From: Gammaproteobacteria bacterium
GTDB lineage: Bacteria; Pseudomonadota; Gammaproteobacteria; Pseudomonadales; Oleiphilaceae
DNA: 64,000 nucleotides
Direction: 5' to 3'
Assembly: GCA_002747055.1 (NCBI GenBank)
Contig: PDSQ01000026.1
Location: 124,001-188,000 of the forward strand
Shown piece after piece: positions 28,299 to 37,976 of this stretch (within the stretch, counting starts at the first letter, position 1; the number at the start of each line of letters is the position of its first letter). The notes under the pieces are model-generated. The model made no database searches. It was given only the letters and a program-made list of their open reading frames with translations, and was not told the DNA's origin. Both the position numbers and the translations under genes were made by a program.

Positions 28299-29063
28299 AT
28301 GTCCACGAAATCCGCCAACATTCCCGCCGCAACCAAAAATCCCGTCAGTTCATCTTGTAATCTTTGTAGCCTGGGTCATTTATGCTTGCCAATTGCGATA
28401 AACCAAGCTGACATAGGCCAGCTGGACGATGTTATCAAACAAGGTAAAGTGGTCGATCGTGGCGATCATATTTTTCATGAACATGGGCCATTCAAATCCT
28501 GTTTTACGGTACGCAGCGGCTCCATCAAAACCTATACGGTCACCGAAGAAGGTGAAGAACAAGTCACCGGATTTTATTTGCCAGGGGAAATTATTGGCCT
28601 GGACAGTATGACTACCGACCTGTATTCCTGTTCGGCAAAAGCATTGGAAAAATCATCAGTTTGTGAAATTCCATTTGAGCAGTTTGAAGAATTGGCCACC
28701 AAAATCCCCACCCTGCAACATCACTTTTTCCAACTTATGAGCAAAGAAATTCAGGAAAGCCGCAAACTGACCATGCTACTCAGTAAAAATACGGCTGAAG
28801 AACGAATTGCCTCACTTATCCTAAGCTTGTCTGAACGCTTCAAACGACGAAAACTGTCCCCCACTCAATTTCGATTACCCATGCCCAGAAATGATATTGG
28901 TAACTACCTGGGACTGGCCGTCGAAACCGTCAGCCGCGCTTTCACGCGATTCCAGAAAACCGGGCTCATTTCGGTTCAAGGAAGAGAATTGACCATTAAC
29001 GACATTCAAGGACTTAAAAATATTGTAAAAAACCACACGAACTGCAAGCTGCCCGAAGAATAG
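28299..29063 (+). CDS. anr: FNR/Anr oxygen-sensing transcription regulator
   Basis: The 254-residue Crp-family regulator carries cysteines at 20, 23, 29 and 122, exactly the positions of the [4Fe-4S] ligands of E. coli FNR, so it should dimerise and bind DNA only when oxygen is low. The cNMP-like domain is at about 40-160, a dimer helix follows, and the helix-turn-helix is RNDIGNYLGLAVETVSR with the recognition residues ExxSR. FNR boxes at the cyd operon and upstream of the HemN-like gene are likely targets. It has its own promoter (28224-28251). Anr is the pseudomonad name; fnr is equally apt. Confidence 0.93.
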   Translation: MSTKSANIPAATKNPVSSSCNLCSLGHLCLPIAINQADIGQLDDVIKQGKVVDRGDHIFHEHGPFKSCFTVRSGSIKTYTVTEEGEEQVTGFYLPGEIIGLDSMTTDLYSCSAKALEKSSVCEIPFEQFEELATKIPTLQHHFFQLMSKEIQESRKLTMLLSKNTAEERIASLILSLSERFKRRKLSPTQFRLPMPRNDIGNYLGLAVETVSRAFTRFQKTGLISVQGRELTINDIQGLKNIVKNHTNCKLPEE

Positions 29064-29097
29064 TCACAAAGACGACACGGTAGCAGGCAACTTGACT

Positions 29098-30192
29098 TTA
29101 CCGGTCAGCGTAGGTTCTCGACACCCTTTTGGCAATCGATGTCATAAGCTCATAGGCGATGGTATCGCAGTGGCGCGCCACTAGATCGACTGACAGATTT
29201 TCACCCCACAGTTCTACCGAGTCAAATACCTTTACCCCTGGCACATCGGTAACATCGACGGTGATCATATCCATGGATACCCTGCCTACCAATGGCACGA
29301 TAGCGCCATTGCACCAGACAGGCGTCCCATCAGGCGCGTGCCTTGGATAACCATCTGCATAGCCTGCCGCCACCACGGCTATGACTGACTCCCTGGCCGA
29401 AGTCCAGCGGCTACCATAGCCAACAGACTCACCAACACCGATGGATCGGATCGAAATAATTTGAGACCTAAACCTCATCACGGCTTGAAGCCCAAGCGCT
29501 TGGCCTGTTTTTCTTACATCGGAGGAACCACCATAAAGCATAATTCCGGGACGGACCAAATCATACAGAGCCTCAGGATAGTGCACCAAGGTAGCCGAAT
29601 TAGCGACACTGACTTTTGGCCATGAATAGGGCAAAAGCACTTTTTCTTTAAACCGTGAAAGCTGCTCCCTGGTCTGGTTATGCGTTATATCATCGGCACA
29701 AGCCATATGGGTCAAAGCACCACACAGGTTAACATCGAGTCGCTGGAGCACACTCAAAATACCGCCAACCTGATCACAGGAAAAACCCAGGCGATGCATC
29801 CCGGAATCGAATTTAATCCACACAGACAAATGGCGGGCATTGGCATTCCTCTGACAAAAGCGAGATAAGTCATTTAACTGATACGATGAATGCAGAACAA
29901 TCTCAACATTATTGGCGGCGCACCACGCCAGCTCATCGACGAAAAAACACCCCTCTAACAAAACAAGAGTGTTGTTTACCCCCTGTTCCCGGACAACAAA
30001 GGCTTCGTCAATTGATGTCAAAGCAATACTGTCATCATCCGATACCCAGCGACACAGCTCTGCCAAACCATGACCGTAAGCGTCTGCTTTCAACACAGGC
30101 ATCAAACCGGCGCTACCCGCTTTCTGTCGGGCCAATGATAGATTATGCATAAAAGCCTGTTTGTTTATCTCGACACTGGTTGGTCGCGCCAT
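29098..30192 (-). CDS. alr: Alanine racemase, PLP-dependent
   Basis: Alr interconverts L- and D-alanine for peptidoglycan. The 364 residues have the PLP Lys35 in PVLKADAYGHG, HRLGF, RPGIMLYG, the catalytic Tyr in VGYGSRW and GRVSMDM. ATG 30192 overlaps the dnaB stop (TGATG), with GAGG upstream, so translation is coupled to dnaB; the TTG one codon earlier is less likely. It ends the rpsF-to-alr cluster, which has the same order in pseudomonads. Confidence 0.95.
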   Translation of the reverse strand: MARPTSVEINKQAFMHNLSLARQKAGSAGLMPVLKADAYGHGLAELCRWVSDDDSIALTSIDEAFVVREQGVNNTLVLLEGCFFVDELAWCAANNVEIVLHSSYQLNDLSRFCQRNANARHLSVWIKFDSGMHRLGFSCDQVGGILSVLQRLDVNLCGALTHMACADDITHNQTREQLSRFKEKVLLPYSWPKVSVANSATLVHYPEALYDLVRPGIMLYGGSSDVRKTGQALGLQAVMRFRSQIISIRSIGVGESVGYGSRWTSARESVIAVVAAGYADGYPRHAPDGTPVWCNGAIVPLVGRVSMDMITVDVTDVPGVKVFDSVELWGENLSVDLVARHCDTIAYELMTSIAKRVSRTYADR

Positions 30193-31583
30193 CAAAATTC
30201 CTCATAGTCAATATGAGCGAGATCATCAAACCTGGTATATTGACCCTGGAATGCCAGCTTTATCGTGCCAGTCGGCCCATTACGTTGTTTGCCTATAATT
30301 ATCTCCGCCATTCCTTTGTCTTCACTCTCCTCGTTGTAATAGTCATCCCGATAAATAAACATAATCACATCTGCATCCTGTTCTATCGCCCCTGACTCGC
30401 GCAAATCCGAGTTGACGGGACGCTTGTTTGGTCGCTGCTCCAGACTACGGTTCAACTGGGACAATGCAACCACAGGACACTCCAGTTCCTTTGCCAGTGC
30501 TTTCATGGAGCGTGAAATTTCTGATATTTCTGCCGTTCGACCTTCCGTGTTTCCCGGCACGCGCATCAATTGCAAGTAATCGACCAGCACCAAACCCAGC
30601 TCACCATTGTTTTCTCTGGCCACGCGTCTGGCTCTGGAGCGAACTTCTGTCGGACTCAATGCAGGAGAATCATCAATATATAGTGGTTTATCACGCAACA
30701 TGCTGACCGCCGATGTCAGCCTAGGCCAGTCATCTTCTTCCAACTGACCACTACGAACCTTGGTTTGATTTATTCTTCCAATGGAAGACAACATGCGCAT
30801 CACGATCGCGTCAGATGGCATCTCCATACTGAACACCAGTACTGGTTTGCCTCCAGACAACAAGGCATTTTCTGCCAGATTCATCGCAAACGCCGTTTTA
30901 CCCATTGAAGGTCGACCAGCGACAATTAACAAATCAGATTTTTGCATACCACCGGTTTTAACATCCAAATCTCGAAAACCTGTCGTGATACCAGTAAGTG
31001 TCTCGTTGTTTTCAAATAGTTCATCGATTCGATCCAGGGTTTTTTGTAAAACCTGATTGACAACTACCGGCCCACCCTCTTTGGTTCGCAACTCTGAGAT
31101 CAAGAATACCTTTCGTTCCGCCTCATCCAGTATTTCAGAGCTGGAACGACCCTGTGGATGAAAGGAATCATCGGCGATTTCGCCTGACACCTGAATCAAA
31201 CTCCGCAACACTGCCCGTTCACGAACAATTTCTGCATAAGAACGAATGTTTGATGCGCTCGGCGTTTTATTTGCCAACTCGCCCAGATAGGCAAAACCTC
31301 CAGCGGCCTCGAGCTGACCCAATCGCTCCAACTCTTCTGACAATGTTACGACATCCAACGGCTTGGCTTCTCCCGCCAAACGAAAAATACAGTGGAATAT
31401 CAGCTTGTGATCAGCCCGATAAAAGTCGCCTTCGGTTACCATATCGGATACCAGGTCCCACTTGGTATTGTCCAACATTAAACCACCCAAAATAGACTGT
31501 TCGGCTTCAATGGAATGGGGAGGGATCTTGACTCGACTGTTTTCTAAATCCGTATCACCGGATAACATAACACTCTCATCCAT
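30192..31583 (-). CDS. dnaB: Replicative DNA helicase DnaB
   Basis: DnaB is the hexameric 5'-3' helicase of the replication fork. It has the N-terminal helical domain starting PPHSIEAEQSILGGLMLDN, a linker and a RecA-like ATPase with Walker A GRPSMGKTAF, Walker B LVLVDYLQLM and the ALSQLNRSLEQR block. The frame opens at 31604; ATG 31583 is chosen, and ATG 31568 is an alternative. The protein would be 463 residues, normal for the family. A hairpin terminator lies just upstream (31609-31634), so dnaB-alr may need its own promoter. Confidence 0.96.
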   Translation of the reverse strand: MDESVMLSGDTDLENSRVKIPPHSIEAEQSILGGLMLDNTKWDLVSDMVTEGDFYRADHKLIFHCIFRLAGEAKPLDVVTLSEELERLGQLEAAGGFAYLGELANKTPSASNIRSYAEIVRERAVLRSLIQVSGEIADDSFHPQGRSSSEILDEAERKVFLISELRTKEGGPVVVNQVLQKTLDRIDELFENNETLTGITTGFRDLDVKTGGMQKSDLLIVAGRPSMGKTAFAMNLAENALLSGGKPVLVFSMEMPSDAIVMRMLSSIGRINQTKVRSGQLEEDDWPRLTSAVSMLRDKPLYIDDSPALSPTEVRSRARRVARENNGELGLVLVDYLQLMRVPGNTEGRTAEISEISRSMKALAKELECPVVALSQLNRSLEQRPNKRPVNSDLRESGAIEQDADVIMFIYRDDYYNEESEDKGMAEIIIGKQRNGPTGTIKLAFQGQYTRFDDLAHIDYEEF

Positions 31584-31608
31584 ATAGAAATAGAATGGAA
31601 GCAAATAG

Positions 31609-31634
31609 AAAAGCCCGAGTTGATTCGGGCTTTT
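31609..31634 (-). terminator. Terminator between rplI and dnaB
   Basis: AAAAGCCCGA (31609-31618) and TCGGGCTTTT (31625-31634) form a perfect 10-bp stem with a 6-base loop. The A and T arms make it usable on both strands; here it should end the rpsF-rpsR-rplI transcript. Confidence 0.8.
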
Positions 31635-31710
31635 CTAATGCAATGTCGGCATCGCTTACAGGCCAGGTCACTGAACCCACAAGAGACATTGCACAGGCTC
31701 AACTTGTCGT

Positions 31711-32157
31711 TTACTGACCGACAACAGTGACCTTGATGACTGCGTCCACGTCGGAGTGAAGATGGACCGAAACATCAAATTCACCAATCGCGCGGATAGG
31801 GCCTTCAGGTAAACGAATTTCGCTTTTCTCAACGACGATTCCCTCCTCTGACAGGGCTTCGGCGACATCACGGACGCCAATAGAACCGAACAGCTTGCCT
31901 TCATCACCCGCTTTGGCAACGATAGTCACCACTTTGCCTTCCAGTTCTTCCGCGCGTTTTTGCGCCAACGCCAGTTTTTCGGCTGCGGCTGTTTCCAGCT
32001 CCGCACGTCGTGCCTCGAATTCTTCTACGTTCGCTTTAGTCGCTGGAACAGCTTTACCGTAAGGAATCAAAAAGTTTCGACCAAAGCCTGCTTTGACTGC
32101 GACCTTGTCTCCCAAAGCACCCAATTTACCTACTTTTTCGAGCAGGATGACTTCCAT
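31711..32157 (-). CDS. rplI: Ribosomal protein L9
   Basis: L9 binds 23S rRNA near the L1 stalk. The 148 residues start with [17 protein letters not shown] and contain the NFLIPYGKA block, the long connecting helix (about 41-75) and the C-terminal domain. It follows the membrane protein gene in the S6-S18-L9 cluster and precedes a strong terminator. Confidence 0.97.
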   Translation of the reverse strand: MEVILLEKVGKLGALGDKVAVKAGFGRNFLIPYGKAVPATKANVEEFEARRAELETAAAEKLALAQKRAEELEGKVVTIVAKAGDEGKLFGSIGVRDVAEALSEEGIVVEKSEIRLPEGPIRAIGEFDVSVHLHSDVDAVIKVTVVGQ

Positions 32158-32184
32158 CTCGTTACCCTCATTTCTTTCGCGATT

Positions 32185-33045
32185 TCATTTCTCAGGCGAC
32201 TCGATTCTGCTTCGTATATCGACCCATGAATCAAGTATCGCAAGAAAAACCAATAAAAATAAAAGACTGGGTCCCATGATAAACACTAATATGTAAAACC
32301 ATAGAAGCCAGACTCCACCCAATTTTTTTCTGGCCACACTGCCGTGCACCAACGCAATTCCTGCAAAAACAAATGGCACCATCAAAACCATTACCGCTAT
32401 CGCCGACATAGACTCGACGGACGACAACAACACCATTACACCAACAAGACCCAGACAGCTGTATCTGGACAAACGGAAGTGATGAAACTCCTGCTTATAG
32501 CCACCCGGATTGAACAGAGCTGACTGCCAACTCCTTGCCAGCATTAGCGAACCAAAAGAAATTGCCAGGTAGCTAGCGCTCAAGCTGCCAAGCATCGCCC
32601 CTCGCATTACGGTGTCCAGCTCACCTGCCAGCTCGGCTAAGGTTCGTGGATTCAACTGATCGAGCACATGCTTGCCAATTTCAAGCAATTGCTTTACCAG
32701 ATCCGGGCTGATCACCGGCAGGCTATAGCCAACCAAAAATGCGGCGACCACTCCTGCCAGCATGGCCTTTTCCCAGGAAACCGTCGCCCTCAAAACTAAC
32801 GCCATTAGCCAGGTGACACTTATCACTATCAATGGTGTCGGCTCGTGTTCTGTTGCCCACCAAAAGCAGGGAGCAATCAACGCAAACACCAGGATCAGCA
32901 AGCTTTCCTGAAACGCCTTCCGTAAAGAGACAAGTCCAACTACCGCACTGCTAAGCCAAAACATCAACGGTATCACTGATGCCAACACAGCGACCAGAAT
33001 AGCTTGCATACGGCCCTTCATTATGAATTCAGCCAAGGCTCGCAT
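32185..33045 (-). CDS. Multi-pass membrane protein in the rpsR-rplI interval (DUF2232-like)
   Basis: The 286-residue protein has about eight hydrophobic segments and no soluble domain. A membrane protein of this kind lies between rpsR and rplI in pseudomonads; it resembles the DUF2232/YybS group, of unknown function. Start ATG 33045 (MRALAEFIMKGRMQ). It is 27 bp upstream of rplI, so it is probably co-transcribed. The 169-bp gap upstream holds a possible structured RNA (33081-33153). Confidence 0.75.
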   Translation of the reverse strand: MRALAEFIMKGRMQAILVAVLASVIPLMFWLSSAVVGLVSLRKAFQESLLILVFALIAPCFWWATEHEPTPLIVISVTWLMALVLRATVSWEKAMLAGVVAAFLVGYSLPVISPDLVKQLLEIGKHVLDQLNPRTLAELAGELDTVMRGAMLGSLSASYLAISFGSLMLARSWQSALFNPGGYKQEFHHFRLSRYSCLGLVGVMVLLSSVESMSAIAVMVLMVPFVFAGIALVHGSVARKKLGGVWLLWFYILVFIMGPSLLFLLVFLAILDSWVDIRSRIESPEK

Positions 33046-33080
33046 GGTTATCCTCTCTGTTGGTGTCTATCTCGACGGGT

Positions 33081-33153
33081 CTGCGTTTTTATCTGTCTAC
33101 AAAACAGGTTGGCCGGTCAATAACAGTCTCTATTGATCAGGACAAAAACGCAG
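33081..33153 (-). ncRNA. Possible three-way-junction RNA between rpsR and the membrane protein gene
   Basis: CTGCGTTTTT (33081-33090) and AAAAACGCAG (33144-33153) form a perfect 10-bp outer stem. Inside it are CTGT/ACAG (33093-33096, 33104-33107) and TCAATA/TATTGA (33117-33122, 33131-33136), so the transcript can fold as a three-way junction. No T run follows on either side. It would lie in the ribosomal protein mRNA. Confidence 0.4.
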
Positions 33154-33210
33154 AATTTAGCTATTTTCGGTCGCTTGCGCCATCAATAGCCACTCCGACA
33201 CCAAGCTGCA

Positions 33211-33441
33211 TCAACCTTCGTGGTTGTCAGTGTATGGCAACAACGCAGCAAAACGAGCCCGTTTGATCGCCGTTGCCAATTGACGCTGGTAACGCGCCTT
33301 TGTTCCGGTGATACGACTTGGCACAATTTTGCCAGTCTCCGTGATATAGCTTTTCAGTGTATCAAGATCCTTGTAGTCGATCTCTGTAACACCCTCTGCG
33401 GTGAATCTGCAAAACTTACGACGACGAAAAAATCTAGCCAT
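33211..33441 (-). CDS. rpsR: Ribosomal protein S18
   Basis: S18 pairs with S6 on the platform of the 30S subunit. The frame opens at 33453, but ATG 33441 with GGAG 7 bp upstream gives the family start [14 protein letters not shown] and 76 residues. [22 protein letters not shown] is the conserved RNA-binding end (shortened here: [11 protein letters not shown]). It follows rpsF by 61 bp. Confidence 0.97.
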   Translation of the reverse strand: MARFFRRRKFCRFTAEGVTEIDYKDLDTLKSYITETGKIVPSRITGTKARYQRQLATAIKRARFAALLPYTDNHEG

Positions 33442-33502
33442 TTTTTTCTCCAAAATTTAGTTAAATCTGTTAGAGGTCAATACCGCCCAAAGAGAGGCAT
33501 TC

Positions 33503-33958
33503 CTATTGTTCTTCGCCAGATTCAGCATCGCTACCTTTGACTTCGACTTCAGCTTCGTCTTCGACTGTTGCAGATGCCTCAACGGTGTCGACTTCTGCCT
33601 CCTCGGAACTGTCAGATTGCTTAGCATAACGCTCTTTGTTCTCGGAGCTTTTCATCGGTGAAGGTTCAGTGATGGCTTCTTTTCGTCGAATAACCAATTC
33701 ACGCATAATGGCATCATTGAAGCGAAAGTTGTGAGACAGCTCATCCAGAATTTCATTGTCACACTCTATATTCATAAGAATATAGTGCGCTTTATGAATT
33801 TTGTTGATTGGATAAGCCATGTGTCTTCGTCCCCAGTCTTCCAATCTGTGCACAGCTCCACCGCCAGACTGAATTAAGGACGTATAACGCTCGACCATCG
33901 AGTTAACCTGCTCACTCTGATCAGGGTGAACAAGAAGTAATATTTCATAATGACGCAT
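33503..33958 (-). CDS. rpsF: Ribosomal protein S6
   Basis: S6 starts [18 protein letters not shown] and has the [12 protein letters not shown] block, both typical. The 151 residues include a C-terminal tail of about 45 that is very rich in Glu, Asp and Ser, longer than in E. coli; RimK adds glutamates to the S6 tail in some species. It is the first gene of the cluster. AAGGAG precedes the ATG. Confidence 0.96.
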   Translation of the reverse strand: MRHYEILLLVHPDQSEQVNSMVERYTSLIQSGGGAVHRLEDWGRRHMAYPINKIHKAHYILMNIECDNEILDELSHNFRFNDAIMRELVIRRKEAITEPSPMKSSENKERYAKQSDSSEEAEVDTVEASATVEDEAEVEVKGSDAESGEEQ

Positions 33959-34030
33959 AAGTGCTCCTTATGGTTTACCAGCCCCCCGATAGTTATGTCA
34001 CTGACAGCATCAGCCACTAACAGGGAGCAA
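33959..34030 (-). promoter_or_regulatory. Leader of rpsF, possible S6:S18 autoregulatory site
   Basis: The mRNA just before the rpsF ATG contains ATCGGGGGGCTGGTAAACC and then AAGGAGCAC. S6:S18 leaders in bacteria carry a CCG/GG-rich hairpin that mimics the S18 rRNA site. The position is right, but I cannot draw the consensus structure with certainty. Confidence 0.3.
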
Positions 34031-34032
34031 GG

Positions 34033-34053
34033 AGAAAAGCCTGAAAATCAGGC
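34033..34053 (-). terminator. Terminator after rlmB
   Basis: On the minus strand GCCTGA-TTT-TCAGGC is followed by TTTTCT. It lies 160 bp after the rlmB stop and 75 bp before rpsF, so it separates the rnr-rlmB unit from the ribosomal protein cluster. It could also act as an attenuator of rpsF. Confidence 0.6.
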
Positions 34054-34214
34054 AAGTAGTTTTCGAAGGCCGAATAGTAGAGATATCTCAAGACAGTTGC
34101 AAGTGATTATTCCTAAATACCTTGGCAAATACACGCGTTTTCCGGAATCTTATCGGCTGCAAATCAGCAATAGCTCGGCCCGAGTTCCAAAACATCCTTT
34201 GCTACAATGAATCG

Positions 34215-34964
34215 TCAACCAGTTGTGCGCTGACGAACGGCCTCATAGAGAAAAACACCGGTAGCCACTGACACATTCAAGCTATCCACCTGCCCCGACA
34301 TCGGAATTCTCGCCAGCACATCGCAGTTTTCTCGGGTCAGCCGGCGCAAGCCTTTGCCTTCACTTCCCATCACGATCGCCAGCGGGCCGGTCAGGCTGAC
34401 ATCAAACTGCACATTGTCCGCTTCAGCTGCGGCTCCGACCAGCCAGATTCCACATTGCTGTAACCATTTCATGGTTCTTGCGAGATTGGTAACCGCAATG
34501 ACAGGGGTAAACTCCGCTGCGCCGCACGCCACCTTCCGTACCGTTGCATTGAGATGGGCAGACTTGTCCTTCGGGAATATGACAGCATGAACACCCGCTC
34601 CGTTTGCCGTTCGAATACAGGCACCTAAGTTGTGCGGGTCTGTCACAGCGTCCAGTATCAGGAACAAGGCTGGCTCATTCTTCGCATTTAAAGCCTGAAC
34701 AATTTCCTCCAGATCACCTTCACTACGTTGCCTCGCTGCCAGTAGTTTCGCCGCCACTCCCTGATGATTGCCTGTTACCAGTTTATCCATCTCGTGCTTC
34801 GATCGAACTCGCACCGGCACTTTATGACTGTTCGCCACAATCAGAATCGTTTTCAGCTTTCGGTCATCTCGTCCTTTCTGGATATATAGCACCTCGACAG
34901 AACGAGTTCTCGACTCAATAGCAGAATACACGGCATGAATTCCAAAAACCCAATTGTCCGCCAC
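34215..34964 (-). CDS. rlmB: 23S rRNA (guanosine-2'-O-)-methyltransferase RlmB
   Basis: RlmB is the SPOUT (trefoil-knot) enzyme that methylates the ribose of G2251 in 23S rRNA. The 249 residues have an L30e-like N-terminal substrate domain (about 1-75) and the knot with LDAVTDPHNLGACIRTANGAG, PLAIVMGSEGKGLRRL and IPMSGQVDSLNVSVATG. (The first block is given here as DPHNLGACIRTA for the key residues.) It starts 4 bp after the rnr stop and follows it in the usual order. Confidence 0.95.
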   Translation of the reverse strand: MADNWVFGIHAVYSAIESRTRSVEVLYIQKGRDDRKLKTILIVANSHKVPVRVRSKHEMDKLVTGNHQGVAAKLLAARQRSEGDLEEIVQALNAKNEPALFLILDAVTDPHNLGACIRTANGAGVHAVIFPKDKSAHLNATVRKVACGAAEFTPVIAVTNLARTMKWLQQCGIWLVGAAAEADNVQFDVSLTGPLAIVMGSEGKGLRRLTRENCDVLARIPMSGQVDSLNVSVATGVFLYEAVRQRTTG

Positions 34965-34967
34965 CGG

Positions 34968-37502
34968 TTATTTTCCTTTTGACCTTTTTGACTTCGGTTT
35001 GACTTTTTTCCCTTGCGGCTTTTTACCAGGCTTGGCACCTTTGTTTTTGGTGGAGTCTTTATGCTTGGATCGAGCTTTCCGGTTTTCATTTCTGGCCAGT
35101 TTTCGTCCCTCTGCACCTGCATTTTTCTTTGTTTCCGAAGAAAACGCATCCAGCTTCCGCTTGAGCCTGGCCGCCTTGCTGACTGACCGCCCCCGATTTT
35201 CTTTACCACCTCGCGCTCTATCACCATGAGCTTTGACGCGCCGGGGTTGCCCGGTTAATTCAAAGTCAATTTTACGCTCCTCCAAATCGACTCGCGCCAC
35301 TATCACCTCAACCAAATCCCCCAAGCGATAGACACTGGCTGTGCGCTCTCCCACCAGACGATGATGGATTGCATCAAATTGGTAATAATCGTCACGTAAG
35401 GATGTCACATGCACCAGGCCCTCGACATAAAGTGCTTTCAGCTCAACGAAAATACCAAAAGAGGCGACTGCGGCGATCACGCCGTCGTATTTTTCGCCCA
35501 CATGCTCCTGCAAATACTCGCATTTCAACCAAGTGATCGCATCCCGGGTAGCATCATCCGCCCGCCGCTCAGTCATTGAGCTATGCTCGCCCAGCTGCAG
35601 CATATAAGCGACATCATCTGCGCCACGATAGCCTTTGGCAGCCAGGCTTTGTTCTGCCAGAACAAAAGGACGCATCACATCTTTGGTTTCTTTTTCGCTA
35701 TAGATAACCGATTTGACAATCCGATGGGTGCTTAAGTCTGGATACCGGCGAATCGGGGAAGTAAAGTGGGTATAAGCATCATAACCCAACCCGAAGTGGC
35801 CTTTCTTTTCGATCCCGTAGTAGGCCTGGCTTAGCGAACGTAACATGACAGTTTGAATGACACTGAAATCCGGCCTGTCTTTGATGCGCGCGATCAATGC
35901 CTGATAGTCGGCCGGGGCGGGTTCGTCACCTCCCTGCATTGCCAACCCCAGCTCGCCCAGAAACAAACGTAAGTTGGCCAGTTTTTCCTCACTCGGACCT
36001 TCGTGGATACGCAACAGGCCATTCAGTTTATGCTTGTTGATAAACTTGGCGGTGGCCACATTCGCGCAGAGCATACATTCTTCAATCAATTTATGTGCAT
36101 CGTTACGCTCAATCGGCGTAATTTTCTCGATTTTTCGACCTTCGCCAAACTCGATAGTGGTCTCAACCGTTTCAAAGTCTATCGCCCCGCGCTTGCGCCT
36201 GGCCATAGCCAGGCGTTGATAGAGCGAATAGAGGCAATCCAGATTTTGTAGAATAGGCTGATACTGGTCTCGCAAAGTGGCCCCTTCTGCGCTATCTGGG
36301 GTCTCCAGCATCTTAGACACTTGACTGTAGGTAAGGCGTGCCTTTGAATGCATCACGGCTTCGTAAAACCTATAACCACTCAGATTTCCTTTCTCACTGA
36401 TGGTCATCTCGCATACCAGGCACAGACGATCGACATCAGGATTCAAAGAGCACAAACCATTGGACAATAACTCGGGCAACATTGGCACAACATGACCGGG
36501 AAAGTAAACGGAGGTGCCCCTCTTTCTCGCCTCCTCGTCCAACTCTGTGCCCCTCTTCACATAGTGCGATACATCGGCAATCGCTACGTAAAGGCGCCAA
36601 CCACCACGCCTTTTTCGTTCGCAGTAAACGGCATCATCGAAATCTTTAGCGTCTTCACCATCTATGGTGACTAACGGTAAATCCCGAATATCGACCCTGC
36701 CCTGCTTATCTTTTTCACTGACATCAACGGTCAAGCCCCCCAGTTCAGCCTTAAGCTCATCGCTCCACAGAAATGGAATATTGTGAGCACGAATAGCTAC
36801 TTCTATTTCCATACCAGGTGCGAGATGCTCACCGACGATTTCAACCACTTCGCCAACCGGCTTGGTTCGGAAAGTAGGTTGTTTGGTAATATTCACCACC
36901 ACATACTGACCGTGCTCTGCATTGCCATAACCGCCTTGAGATACCAGGACATCCTGACCCAGGCGCTTGTTTTCCGGTGTCACAAAAGCGACACCACCTT
37001 CGTTGTAAAACCGGCCGACGATTTGTTTTGTGTTGTGCTCCAGCACTTCGACTATAGCCGCAATTCGCCGCCCTCTGTGGTCGACCTCATCGACACGCGC
37101 CAAAACCACATCACCATGAAAAACACTGCGCATTTGGCGCGCGGATAAAAACATATCATCCGTTCCATCTTCTGGCGTAACAAAACCAAATCCATCACGA
37201 TGGCCAATAATACGGCCTTTGATCAGGTGAATGCTGCTCGCCGGAACATACAACCCACGGCGATTGCAAATCAATTGTCCATCGCGGGTCATGGCAATAA
37301 GCCGCCTTCTCAATGCTTCAATGTTTTCTTCATCCTGGTAATCAAAAGTACGACAAAGCTCTTGATGATCGGCCGCTGAATTTCTCGTTTCGAGAAACTC
37401 AAGGATATACTCCCGGCTATGGATGGGGTTATCGTAGTTTTGCGCTTCGCGCTTACGAAAAGGGTCTGAGGAACGAGAGGATAGTTTACTTTTTGTTGGC
37501 AT
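34968..37502 (-). CDS. rnr: Ribonuclease R
   Basis: RNase R degrades structured RNA 3' to 5' and acts in rRNA and tmRNA quality control. The 844 residues hold an N-terminal winged helix (REYILEFLETR), two cold-shock domains, the RNB catalytic domain (DGEDAKDFDDAVY with the metal Asp residues), an S1 domain, and a Lys/Arg-rich tail of about 80 residues. The frame opens at 37559; ATG 37502 with GGAAG upstream is the best start, because a TATAAT that may be a -10 box (37543-37548, minus strand) overlaps the longer version. rlmB follows at once. Confidence 0.95.
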   Translation of the reverse strand: MPTKSKLSSRSSDPFRKREAQNYDNPIHSREYILEFLETRNSAADHQELCRTFDYQDEENIEALRRRLIAMTRDGQLICNRRGLYVPASSIHLIKGRIIGHRDGFGFVTPEDGTDDMFLSARQMRSVFHGDVVLARVDEVDHRGRRIAAIVEVLEHNTKQIVGRFYNEGGVAFVTPENKRLGQDVLVSQGGYGNAEHGQYVVVNITKQPTFRTKPVGEVVEIVGEHLAPGMEIEVAIRAHNIPFLWSDELKAELGGLTVDVSEKDKQGRVDIRDLPLVTIDGEDAKDFDDAVYCERKRRGGWRLYVAIADVSHYVKRGTELDEEARKRGTSVYFPGHVVPMLPELLSNGLCSLNPDVDRLCLVCEMTISEKGNLSGYRFYEAVMHSKARLTYSQVSKMLETPDSAEGATLRDQYQPILQNLDCLYSLYQRLAMARRKRGAIDFETVETTIEFGEGRKIEKITPIERNDAHKLIEECMLCANVATAKFINKHKLNGLLRIHEGPSEEKLANLRLFLGELGLAMQGGDEPAPADYQALIARIKDRPDFSVIQTVMLRSLSQAYYGIEKKGHFGLGYDAYTHFTSPIRRYPDLSTHRIVKSVIYSEKETKDVMRPFVLAEQSLAAKGYRGADDVAYMLQLGEHSSMTERRADDATRDAITWLKCEYLQEHVGEKYDGVIAAVASFGIFVELKALYVEGLVHVTSLRDDYYQFDAIHHRLVGERTASVYRLGDLVEVIVARVDLEERKIDFELTGQPRRVKAHGDRARGGKENRGRSVSKAARLKRKLDAFSSETKKNAGAEGRKLARNENRKARSKHKDSTKNKGAKPGKKPQGKKVKPKSKRSKGK

Positions 37503-37645
37503 TAGGCTTCCGAAATTGGGGCATTTACTATAAGTGTCGGCCATTATAGCCACAAACATTGCTGGTATAGAACGGAAATTTTGTATTGATGATTGACAAT
37601 ATTCGCCTGAATCAGTAAAGTTCGCGTCGTGATCCCTCGCAGCCT

Positions 37646-37732
37646 GCCCAGGTGGTGAAATTGGTAGACACGCTAGCTTCAGGTGCTAGTGGCCTTTGGG
37701 CCGTGGCGGTTCAAGTCCGCCTCTGGGCACCA
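37646..37732 (+). tRNA. tRNA-Leu (anticodon CAG)
   Basis: The 87-base gene folds as a class II tRNA: acceptor GCCCAGG with TCTGGGC (last pair G-T), anticodon stem CTAGC/GCTAG with loop TTCAGGT (anticodon at 37680-37682), a long variable arm (TGGCC TTTGGGCCG region), T-loop GTTCAAGTC and an encoded CCA end at 37730-37732. Confidence 0.96.
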
Positions 37733-37976
37733 TTTAATTTCTTGCAAGATTGCCTTAACTCTTTAAAAAAGTGATTTGAAAGAGAAAATCTTTCTGTTGT
37801 ATCATTAGACTTATCATACTTTTATCGCTTTTCGTAGACTTTTGACCTACCCAATACGCATTGACTACATCTACTCGTAAGCTAAGAGCAAAGTTTACGT
37901 TTGACAACAGCCAGGAAGCCTTCCCCCCCGCCTCCGAAGGTCATAACATGGAACCAACCATTCACGGACTGACGCA

